Assembly (NCBI GenBank): GCA_013398175.1
Contig: VZRZ01006827.1
Location: forward strand, 805,799 to 869,798
Direction of reading: 5' to 3'
Source of the DNA: Climacteris rufus
Lineage: Eukaryota; Chordata; Aves; Passeriformes; Climacteridae
Length of the DNA stretch: 64,000 nt
The notes below the pieces were generated by a model, which saw nothing but the letters and a program-made list of their open reading frames with translations, did no database searches and was not told where the DNA came from. Numbering within the stretch: the first letter of the stretch is position 1; each line of letters begins with the position of its first letter. Both the position numbers and the translations under genes were made by a program. Of this stretch, positions 49,701 through 60,900 are shown in pieces.

Positions 49701-50526
49701 TAAATTGAAAGAACCAACTACATTTTTTATTATTTCTTTATTTTTTTAATGAGTTATACCCCAAAAGAGACTTCTGTTTTGTGAGGAAATACTTCTTTGC
49801 AGGCCTGAACCATATTTCTATCATCATTATTATTCCTATCCTCCGTGATGGATTTTAGGTTTTAACTTATCCTTGCAAATCTACTGCTTTTCAAGAGCTG
49901 CTAAGCAAAATTAAAAATCTATATTTTGTTTTGAATAGAAAATGCTGTGAACAGTGACAAAATAGAGTAGTATTGTGATTGCAGACAATAGGGAAGATTA
50001 AGTTACTAAAACAGTATATTGTTGTTCTAAACTAAAGCCTGTAATATTTTGTGTAATTGAGACTTTGTGCATTGTTAGAACTCGGTTGGAGTATCAAACA
50101 GTTGTGAGGATTAGAGCAGACAACTAAAGCAATGTCACAGTACATGTGGCTGGCTTTTAACAGGATTATCTTCTGAGATGTGCAGAAATGAGCTCTTGTA
50201 ATAGTTTTTGGGGAATTAATAATTTTAGTAAAATGTTAATGGCAAATGTGCTAATGTAAAGAATTAGAAGATTAGTGATGCATCCTTTTGCATGGAAATA
50301 AGAATATAATAAATGTCCTGCAGGTGACTGAAGCTACTGCAATTTTATTGGAGATTAAAGTTTGATTGACCTTTGCTGAGGTGATTAACCCTTCTGAAAT
50401 TAAAAGCCAGTAGTAAATTATTCTGTCCAATTTAAATGCAAACACGAATGACACAGCATACCGTTCTAAGTGTAAGAGAAAAAAATGTTTTAATTTTCAT
50501 TTTGCACTCAGTGAGATGTGATTGCA

Positions 50527-50698
50527 GACAGCGCGCGGCTGGGCTGTGGTAGAACTGGCCAGTGGCAACCTGCCTTTGCTCTGCTCATTCCCGCCGGAGC
50601 AGCCATGCCATGGGGACGCTGAACTTGGGAGCAGCTGCCTGCAATGAACCTTTACATGCAGGAATGTCGGCAGGAGTGCATGGAAGCACGTCAGCGAG
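50527..50698 (+). other. Candidate alternative first exon with CpG cluster
   Basis: This patch is markedly richer in G+C than the surrounding DNA and holds about nine CpGs in 170 bases, where the neighbourhood has almost none. It ends at a perfect consensus donor (AG|GTAAGT, GT at 50699-50700). An ATG at 50644 opens a frame of 18 codons (MNLYMQECRQECMEARQR) that stays open across the donor in phase 1, as expected for the start of a spliced protein. Upstream, attgcag ends at 50526 but lacks a polypyrimidine tract, so a transcription start in this region is more likely than an internal exon. An earlier ATG at 50605 is followed by a stop after a few codons. I do not recognise the protein. Confidence 0.3.
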
Positions 50699-53600
50699 GT
50701 AAGTAGTGCAAATCATTGTGGATATTCTTTATCTGCTCGTGGACACCTGAAGCCAGCTGACGCGTGCTTGGGCAGCATAGCACAGGTGAGGGACCCTGCA
50801 CAGCCTCACAAGGCAGCTCGTTAGAGATGGTTCTCACCTGTGTGATCCATCTCAGAATTAGAAATAAAGCTGCATGGATGTTGTTCTTTGAGTTGTGTTT
50901 TCCTTCTCCCTTATCCTTAAAATCAGATGTAGGAGCTTGCAGAACTGTACTTTTTGACTGACAGAGCACTTCCTTAAGTGCAGGCTGAATGCAGGTGTGT
51001 GAATTGCGGCACTGCTTCAGGGTTGTGATTCCCATCCTTCCTACAAGAGTGAACAAGTGGTTTCTTAGGCTGTAACCAGAACATCATGCTGGATGGGTAG
51101 GATCAGGACATGATCTTAGTAGTTGACTAAAGCCTGCAGGATTACTTGCATGTGTAAAGTCTTGCAGATGGTTCTCAGAGTTGCTGTGTCTATGCTACTG
51201 AATAGCATTTAAAAACCTAGAAAGTTAATTTCCAGTAGATTTTATAATTCTGCTTCACATTACAGTTTGTGCCTGTGTGTGCAAACTTTATTGCTTAATA
51301 TTAAATTGGAAAGACCTCACCAATACTCTTGCTGCATTTTTTATAAATCTTTCATTATAAGTTGAACACTTAGGAATTCCTCCCAGAGTATCTGCCTTAC
51401 TCTTTATTTTTATTTGGCAGAATAATGAATGTCAGGGCAGTGATTTGTTTTATAACGAATTACACTTCATTTTCCCAGAGTCAGAGATCAGGGTGTTGTT
51501 ATAAAACAGGATACTGTCTAAAAGTAGTTCTGGAGGACTATAATGACTATCTGAGGGCTGAAATTTACATTGACTTTACAAAAGGATCTAGTTCACATAT
51601 TTTTGTTGCTTTTTTTAGGAAATTACGTGTTTCTTAAAAGCACCAAATTAATGGTAAATTAGCAGCAGTTTTGTTACTTGATGTTGGTTTAACATGCATA
51701 AACAAGCCCTTCAAGCATTACTGTCTCCTTCCTTCACCATCCGGACCAGGAGAGGGAGGAGAGTGGTTCAGGTCTGCACCCAGGACTCTTCATGGTCTTT
51801 GGAATACACTGTACTGAATCAGACTATTACGGATTTTTTTTCCTTTTCCTTTTCTTTTTTCTTTTTCACTTCCTCTCCTTGAATCCACCTCTCCCTGACC
51901 ACCTGAGAAGAGATAAAATGGCTCTTTGAAGGCTGTTTCTTGTGTGCCAACAGCAATAGTGCTGGGAATTGCGCTGAAGGGCAGAAGGGCTGCTGCAACT
52001 GTTTGGTCTTGAGTGGACTTTCTGTCTAGTAAAATTTCCTATTCTTTCATGCAGCTGCAAGGCATTAAAATGATAATGAATGTGCCATCTGCATTCCATA
52101 TTCCGTTTATCTCCTCACTTTTCATCAAGGAAGATTTCATATTGCATCTGTCAAGGTAGGGAAGTCCAAGGAATTGCAGTTCAGAAATTAAGGACCCTGA
52201 GGTAGCAGCTCACTTCTGTCTTGTCTTTTCATTTACACTTTAAACAGCCTACAGAGAGATGGGTTGCTGCTTCTGGGAGCCAGTGAAGAAAGCGAGGAAT
52301 AGATAAAAGCTAAACTTGTGGTGGAGTGACCTAAATGGAACAGCTGGCAAAAGTATAGAGGGGATCCTCCAGGGTACTGAATTATACCTTCAGGCTTGGA
52401 TTAGTGGGATGTTTAACAAAGAGATCCATTTGCCAAAAGGATCTCTGCCTGATTTTTAATTATGGAACTAACGCTTCCTTCAACATTTGTAAATTATTGA
52501 GCTTCTTCTCATGTAAGGTGTAGAGTACTAATTGTTGGCTTTTGGCTCTTGCTTTTGCTTGTCTCAAAATAAAAATCTTTGCATGTTCTTGAATTTTTGC
52601 ATGTTCTTGAATACTGGGGACACGAAGCATGTCAACAGTTTTATATTATGAATATTGAGCTGCATGCTCTATGGAGAAAATAAATCTGAACTTTAATAAT
52701 TTATCATTTTGCTTATAATTCTAGAATGCTCTTGAGTGCTTAGTGTAGGATGAAACTTTTCTTTAAATTGAGGAAAACAGTATTTATAGATTATTTGTAG
52801 TCATACATATCCATCATATTTGATTAACAATAGTTGTAAGTAACATTCAAATTTTAAAGTTTTTTTAGTAGAAAAATGCCTCAATTCTATTTTATGGTAG
52901 AGCAATAGAGAAGAGGAAAAAAATGGATCTCCATATGTGAGAAACATCTATTGTACCAACCAACTTTTCTACATAACATTTTCTTTTTTGAGATAGCCAT
53001 TATTTCCTTGTCTGTTATCAGCTAATACTACCATACATTTATGAAACCCCAACAGAAAAAAACTTTCCAATTGCATGAAATAATGATATTCTAGTATTAT
53101 ATAAAATTTTCAAATGGGTGGTGCTTCAGGAAAATTCATTATGAAATAATAAGGTACACTATGTATATGTGTGTTCAGTGAAGAGATTCTCCTAACTCTG
53201 CTTATATTTACTGAGGTAGTCAGGCAGAAGAGACAGGGCAGTATAGTAAAATATTCCTGGAAACTCTGTTGGAATACTTAATATATCTGATTACTTTAGG
53301 CATAAATGTACTAACAACATGAGTGGTGGAGGAGTGGGAGGCTGGGATGTTGTCACTGTACTCACTTCCCACAGACTATAACATCTAAAATAAACACTGT
53401 TAGTCATTACACTTTCTGCTTTGCTCTTTTGAAAAAGCATTTATCAAGTAGGACAAGTTCTGTCAGAGACAGGTCACATAAGACAGTTTTGATGATCTTC
53501 ACTGTATGTCAGTGTTAATAAGTCACGTGAGATCGGCAAGGTGCTTAGCATATGAATGACATATAGGTGAGTGTTTCTCTCTTGCAACAAGAAAATGGAA

Positions 53601-54959
53601 AAAAGGTGCAGTTATAACCTTGTTTGCCCCCACCGTTGCTCCCAGTGAGAATGGCATAGGGAACTGCACATACTTTTAGTTTGGTCTGATAATTGTTTAG
53701 AAATTATCTTGTTCAGCATTCTAGCATTAGCAGTAGTCATTGTGATTATTTGAATAGAAAATACTTAAAAATTTTACTCCTTCCAAAGGCTTTGTTTTCC
53801 TTCTGAACTCTCTTGTCAATATTCTTTCAATATGCTACTCAACCAATAGTTAAATGAAAACTGGAGGTTTAAGACCATATTACCTGCAGGATTTTTCAAA
53901 TATTTTTATTATGGAAAAAACCATAATTTTATATATAAAGTTTCTGAATAATGAGATATGAACTGCATTACATATGATTGCAAAACACACTGCAATTTTG
54001 ATAGCTATATAGGGTTAGACAATAAAGTTGTAAAGAATCTATATCTTTACAGTGATGTTTTCAGCAGAAGCTATATATTCCATGTTGCAAATCTGCACAT
54101 AATGAAAATGTATGTCATATTCTTCTCCCAAAGTTAGCCTCAAATTAGGGAGAAGATACAAAAATAGTAGATTAATTTTAGGCTTCTGTTAAAAATCAGT
54201 AATTGCCTAGGTATTTCTTTTTACCATGGAAAATTAGCTGCAAGTTGATAATTGCATTTTTTGTTCATCAGACTTGTGTAGCTTTCTAAAATATGCATAA
54301 CTGGGAGTTGAATTTGAATAACTTGAATAGCTGCATATGAAAACTCTTGGAGTATAATGTTACAATGGACATTCCTTCATTTCATTTCTATAGAAATTGA
54401 AATTCCCCTTTGAATATACAGTTTCTTACACTGCTTAAATGCTTGTGTTTGGGGTTTTTTTGTAGTTTTTGGACACTCTCAAATTCTGGTTTGGGTGAGA
54501 GAAAGGAAAGAAAAAGATATGAAACTTTGTAGGTCGAAGTAGAATATTTTCAAAGTATTTACTACTTTACTTTCTTGAAAGGGATGGTGGTAAAAATTTC
54601 TAAAAGCTTTTCTTTAGAGTAAACAAAAATACACATTCTTCAAAGAAATTAAATTGAAAATTAAGTGAGGGGTTTTTCATTAAAATTTGCCTAACTGAAA
54701 ATGAGAACAAGTTGGACCACCATGTTCAACAGTTCAAAAACTTCTTGAGGAAACATTAAAAAATCACTAAAACTTTTGTTAGAAATTAATCCACTCTTCC
54801 ATGTAGAAACACTGAGGAAAACATTTGTATGAAAAAATATTATCCAATCTTTGAAAATACAGACCAATTAGTCAGATTTAGTTTAGATATTTGTGACTAT
54901 GTACCATGTATGTTGGAGCTGATTTACCATTATTTTCTTGCCTTATTTGCAAAAAGAAA
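50699..54959. other. Intron-like DNA
   Basis: About 4.3 kb, AT-rich from 52500 onwards. It contains a 17-bp tandem duplication at 52578-52612 and a 7-bp-arm hairpin at 53908-53927. The open frames here are short and unsupported. Confidence 0.45.
52578..52612. repeat. Exact 17-bp tandem duplication
   Basis: The sequence tttgcatgttcttgaat occurs at 52578-52594 and again at 52596-52612, one base apart. It is an exact and therefore probably recent local duplication. Confidence 0.92.
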
Positions 54960-55290
54960 CTCCTACTTATTGAAATATTACTGAAGAATCTAGCTTTCCC
55001 CACAAATTACACATTTTTTTGCATAAATGTGCCTAATTACCTGAATTCAGTTTTGATTAGCAGTGTTAATTGATGCAGCTGTGGATGGGCTCTGTTTACC
55101 TAAATTACCATGTGCAAACAGCAATACGTTGGAAAGTGAATATGCTAAACTGAAAATACTAATTAGCTAAGACAGATTGTTATTCAAGTCACATCTCAGA
55201 GCTTTTTAATGAAAGCCTGAATGTGTCAGGGCTTTATGATATTCAGACAGAAATGTCTATATTACATATGAATTCTAAATTTAATTCAAG
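54960..55290. promoter_or_regulatory. Possible conserved enhancer-like element
   Basis: Dense homeodomain-type cores: TAATTA at 55034-55039, TGATTAG near 55055, TTAATTGATG near 55066 and CTAATTAG at 55159-55166. They sit with a CAGCTG E-box at 55076-55081, a GTTTACC forkhead-like site near 55094, and no simple repeat or transposon signature. This is the style of deeply conserved vertebrate enhancers near developmental and neural genes. Motifs are seen; enhancer function is inferred. Confidence 0.3.
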
Positions 55291-57942
55291 GGAACAGATG
55301 GGATGTCGGCCGGGGTTCTTCTCCATCGCTTCCAGTATTAATGTGAATATTTTACTCTACTGGATACATTTTTGAGTGTGTGTATGTGAGAGAGAGAAAG
55401 AAGTGTGTGCGTGCGTGCTTGTGTGAGAGAGAGAGGAGGAAGGAACTCATGGTGTGCCTTGACAATGTGCCAGCCAAGAACATTTAACTGCTCTATTTTT
55501 GACCAACATATTTGCAAATTTTAGGCTCCTGCTTTCTCAGAATGAAGATAAACAAGCAAATTTAATAAAGCTAGATAGTAAATGTAATAAAATCAAATAA
55601 TAGAAAGATTAAACAGATCTCAGTAACAGATATTTTGCAACAACAGATTCCTCCTTTTGCAAGAATAAAAAAAAGATTTCCATTTTTTATATAAGAGGAC
55701 AATTGGACTATGTATTTCAGATTGTTGTGGAAAGGCTTTTAACTTCATCAATCTGTGTAGTGAAATACAAACACAATCTATTTTTTAAATTTTATTTAGA
55801 ACAGCACAGATTTAGGTATTCCATTAATGCACTTAATCCCTCTTACTAGTTCAGTTAGAGGCAAAACTGTAAATATGTCTTAAAGTAGTACAAAAGAATA
55901 TCTAGAGCATAAGTGTTCTTACTATAGATCAGCAGCCATACGGCATATGCCCAGTTTTCAATCCATTTATTCTTTTGCTTCAGAGCTTAAATATTCAGAG
56001 GTCAGCTCCCATGTGAAACTCAGTAATTCCATCAGAATCTTTTCCCGTAATGTCTTCACAAAATGAAAAGCAAGGGTTATAAGTACTGTGCTTATTCGTA
56101 CCAAAATAATAATTAGAATTGTAATGTTCTAATTTTCTTATTTGGACAGTTCTTGCATAAATGTTCTGAAGATATTTGTAGTGGTCCTAGTTCAATATAT
56201 GTAGCTATGGTTATAATTATAAAAAGTGTCAGATCTTTTGATCTAAATTGATCGGAATCTATTTTCTTCTGTGTGTTGCAATGGAAGAGAGAACTCTTTT
56301 GACTCTGTTACTCCACAGTTATGGTGAATAGAAGTTGTCCTGGTTACTTTAGTTTTGTGAACACAATACTTCTTTTTCAAAAGGTTCAATAGTTGTTTTT
56401 GCGTAAGCTGACATGTAGTGCTGATAATATTTTCTACAAGTAATTATCTAAGGTCCTAAACTTTATACCCAAATCCTTTAGTCATGCCCTCTTGTACTCC
56501 ATTAGTGTAGGCTTTACAGATGGAACATATTCCTAAATAAATTAGTGCCAGGTACCTTCATTGTTCAGCTGACAATTAACTCCATCTGAAGAGAACAATA
56601 GTGGTGCAAGTCAGATTTGGACCACTATGATAAAAGAATCGCTTCATTCCTATTACGTTGCTAAATATGAGTGATCCTCTATAATGAACTGTCTCTTCAG
56701 TCCAGACATCTGACCTAGTAAAAAGCTTTTATCCCTAATAAATCACATTTATCAGGAACTCTGAGTCATAAAATGTTACACTAGACCATTTAATGTCGAC
56801 TACTTCTCCACCCTCAATAGAACTTGACTTCTTTGTGCAAGGAGTAGCTGAAAGAGAAAACGATAGAGAAGCATCAATTTCTGGAACACAGAACAGGAAA
56901 GAAGCAGATACACAAATACAAACTAGTTTTAAGATGGAGCTTGAAAAACTTCTGAAAATTTGCATCCAGTAATTGCTCTCACTAGCAAATTTCTGGAATT
57001 AATGATTCACAGATGAGCTGTTCTGGGAAGTGATGATCTTCAAGTAAACTGGTAGACGAAAGAAAAAATGGATTAAACCATAGTTTAAAAGAATTTGCCA
57101 AGGCGTTTTTTAGCAAAGAAATTAAGGTAGCAGCTTCCAAATAAAGGTCTTAAGAAAGCCTTGATGTAGAAAAGCTCTCCAAACTTTGACCTTTACTCAA
57201 CCATCATTTGAGAGAAATATCAGTGCAAAAGAAGTCAGAATTATTTGGTTTTGGCCTTCAAAATAGAAGTTCAGGCCAAAATCTTGGTGTCAGCAACAGC
57301 AGATAAATTATTTGTGAGAACATACAGAACCTAAATAATATTTCTACCTCTCTATAACCTTTAATTCAATTGGTTGATAGCTGTTACAAAGGGTATCTAT
57401 ATGAATACAGCTGCAAAAGTTGACTTAGCATTGCAATAGGTTCTTCTTTTCATCCAACAAACTAAGTATATGTTTGGCATCTTCTGACACCCAACACCTG
57501 TTGTGTCCAGGTGCGTTCTACGATATTTGTACAAAATTGCTTAATAAAGAGATACAACAGCATTGTTAAGATTATACCTTTCTTTAGGCTTTGCACTTTA
57601 ACTCCAAAATTAGTTTCCCCATAGATTAACCAGATATCCATAAATTAACACTCACAAGGTGTGCAGTTAACACTGAAATAAGAAGGACACAAAAAAAATC
57701 ATACAGAAATAAAAAATAGTGTCATGACTAATTGCCTGTTTTGTTATTATTTCTCAAAAAATTCTGCGTCAATGAAAGTGAGTGGTCATGAAATTCCTAT
57801 GGAAAATAGATCGCTTTTGGTCTAATGGAATTGAAATTCTTTAAAGCATATGTGAAAGCTGTGGATGTAAGCATCCTCAGAGGAAGATTTGAAGTATCCA
57901 GGAGACTTGGTTTTTATGAAATGTACTTAACATGAACTGCAG
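55291..57942. other. Unassigned noncoding DNA
   Basis: It includes the mixed GT/GA microsatellite at 55374-55442 and a small plus-strand open frame at 56793-56972 described under findings. No splice-supported exon was seen. Confidence 0.45.
55374..55442. repeat. Compound GT/GA microsatellite
   Basis: Alternating blocks of GT (with GTGCGTGCGT) and GA repeats over about 70 bases. Blocks of GT, GA, GTGC and GA follow each other, so at least two motif types expanded side by side. Confidence 0.88.
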
Positions 57943-57995
57943 ACAGGGGAAGGAGAGGGGGAGGGGCAAGGCAAGGCAAGGAAAGGAGAGGAAAA
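57943..57995. repeat. Polypurine tract with GGGG runs and GGCAA repeats
   Basis: About 53 bases almost wholly A and G, with G4-G5 runs in the first half and three CAAGG units in the second. Such tracts can form triplex or G-rich structures; nothing else here indicates a function. Confidence 0.88.
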
Positions 57996-60900
57996 GTCCT
58001 CGTTCTCACTCAGCACCACCTTTGCAGGTTTTACATCCCTGCATCATGTAATGACACTACATCTCTTGTTAGGGAAAAGCCCATCTAAGAATGGAAATAG
58101 TTTCTAGCACTGTTTATATGTATCTTTGATTTGAACTCATTTGTCTTGCTCTTTACTTAACAGTTCATGTTGAATTTAACTTTTTTTTCTACACCAGAAA
58201 GACTATATTTTTCTAATGCTGAAAGACTCTTTTCATCTCCTCCTTAAATGCTGTTTGGCTTTTACTTTGCAGTCCACATTATTGTAATTCTTGTCATACA
58301 GGATTGACTGGGAAGGAAAGATGAGGCACTGGGTTGTCTTTGTTTCTGCTCTGTGAATGAGTTGAGTGACTATATATATTCATCCCCTCTGTTCTGGTAT
58401 TTCCACTGGATTCCAATTTCTTTCTGTTGCAAAATCAGAGCAATGTTTCTGGTCTTCCAAGCAATTAATGTGTCAGTATTGGCTCTGTGAGCTACCTCTT
58501 TGACTTTCAAGGTAATTCGCAAAACAAGGAGGCTGCTATTGTTGTATTGGGAATTCTTTTATAGAGTGCAGGTCAAAAAATATCTTCTGCTTTTATAGAC
58601 AATTTTTAAAATTTTTTCATACCTATTCTAATTTCCAATGTTAAATTTTTGAGATCTGATGTGTTCCGAAGTAGTTTTTTTGTTGTAAGTTTACAGGAAC
58701 AACTTATAGATCACTTACAGAAAAGAACTTACAACTCACTTACTTGAGCTTTTTTAAAGTCAATTTTAGTCTAAATCTATCTCACAATTAAATGTTCTCT
58801 ATCTTTGAAGTTCATTATATAGCATTATGCAATTAAAATTCCCCTCAAAAAGGGAAGCACATATAACACATTCTCTTTCACATTCCAGCTCCAAGTACCC
58901 ATTGGTGTGAAGGGTTCCCATTTAAAAACTCCTTCAGAGCCCTGCCAGAAGTTAAGACCTCCAGTCTCTTCCAGGTTCTCTGTGTTCCCTTCTTCAGGCT
59001 CCCTTTTTCTTATAGTCCAGTTGATATTCTTACGTTCAGTCTGATTTCTGTTTCTGTACTATGACTGTATCTTACCTCATCATTTACCCTGATCCTCTTT
59101 CATCTCTGTCCCTTTCTCCTTGTGCTTGGTACACAATTTGTGTCATTTTGATTTTTCTTGTTGATCATATTTCTCTTCTACTTAAAGATCTTTAGGCTGG
59201 CCATGAGTTTTTGTCTGGCCTTTATTATATTGCAATTACTGTTTCTTCCTAAAAGTATGTGAGTAATTCTGAAAAAAGGTTCTTTTACCTTTGAAAGGCA
59301 AAACCAAAGTGTGTTAATCTACTAGGCTACTCTAGACGTCTGGAAGTGCTGTCACCAATGGTGAATATTTTTTTCAGTGTCTTGTGTCAGCATGGATTTC
59401 AAAAAACTTGCAAACTCCTATTTGATCAACTGTTTCTGTGCTATCACAGAATCACACTCACTTTGTACGTTGACTATTTCATGTGCCATTCTCTGATAGA
59501 TGCTCTTATCCCTCTTCTGCTCAGATTCAGCTTTGACCTACAGTTTTTCATTCATTAATTTACTTCATGTCTATATTACAAACCACCATATATATGTCAA
59601 AAAGGCAAGTGTAATAATTTTGTGTTATCTGCAAACTTCCGTCAAATCAAGACTGATAACTAAAATTATCTTATTTTTTGCATCACTGGTCTTTGCTAAT
59701 TCTACTTTTAAACTAAATTTCCTAAATGTTTCTCTATTCTTCAATACTGACTAAATTGTTCCTATTGTATTTCTTTACCTGAGTTACAAACAGTCTGCTT
59801 TTCATCTAAAATTACTTTAAATTATCTAAAACTGCATATGATAGTGAGAGGGAAAAATAGAATAGGTCACTACTGTCTCCTCTGTCACATTAGAGATACT
59901 CTGCTTTTTGTGTGGGAGTTCATGGCTGTGCAGAAAAATGCTCAGAAAGGAAGACTCAAGCTATGTAAATAAATTTCTTCCTTAGATAACCCTATTAGCT
60001 CCTTTGGCAACAGCATCAAATAGAGAGTCCTTGTCTTCCTTTCATCCTGGCATAGCTTAGTTCTTACTACATCTGCTCAATAGTCCCTCATTTATTATTG
60101 TGTTTCCTCCACCTATGCTATCATAATTGATGACCATGATACTGCAACCCTTTCTTCTGGCAGATATTGTGTTTGTGTGAGTGTGCACATGTGTAAACCT
60201 ATGATTTACACACTTTTGGCCAGTTCCCATTTCAAACAGAACTGTTGTGAAATGAATAAAGCCTCAGTGTAAGACGGTAAGTTTTCTTACGTTAGAATGT
60301 CTTTTAATGAACTATTTCAAGTTTCAATTGTCAGCTGTGCAAACTGAGAAGGAGAACAAACGTGTATATACATTAAGTTTGATTCTTTGCTAAGTGTGTA
60401 TGTATGCGCTGACTGAGACTTGTGTGGCAATCTGTGTGTGGCATTTGTATGTTGCCATAAGCATAGAGCATTTCATTTGGGTGGATATCTACTATGAGAC
60501 ATGATTTTTGAATATTGGCTTTTCCAAGCCTACATATTCTCAAAAAGAAAACTGCCAGACCAGATAAAAATATGCCTAAATACATTTAGACTAGTGAAAA
60601 GGTTTGTCTGAAAGTTGTGTTTTGTATAGTACAGCAAGTGTGTATTTACCTATATTTGGCATACTCATGTGTAGACATGTACAAATGCATAGCCCATCAG
60701 AATGTCTTTAAAGATCACACAGGAAATTTATCAAAACTCTCACTACCTCTCTCTTCATGTTCTTGATAATTCTACTTTAGTTGACCATTTTTGGGACATT
60801 TGGAGCATTTTCCAACAGTTACCAGTGTCTCTTTGCAAATAGCCTACAAAGAAGTTCTTTTTCTCTTAGATTAAAAATGTCTATATGCTTATTAGTCTCC

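Larger units (their letters stand above)
48239..50526. other. Intron-like DNA between two exon candidates
   Basis: It contains the A/C tract at 48645-48675, a (GT)7 run at 48761-48774, the GACAGA-type repeat at 49081-49125 and, at about 49570-50000, AT-rich sequence dense in TTAATT-type cores. No gene was seen. Confidence 0.45.

Noticed and set aside
50691..51056. 121-codon minus-strand open frame
   Set aside because: It overlaps the consensus donor of the plus-strand exon candidate and has no domain; the GC-rich region simply lacks stops.
53908..53927. Hairpin ATTATGG-A6-CCATAAT as a terminator or RNA element
   Set aside because: Short AT-rich stem in vertebrate DNA; no reason to assign a function.
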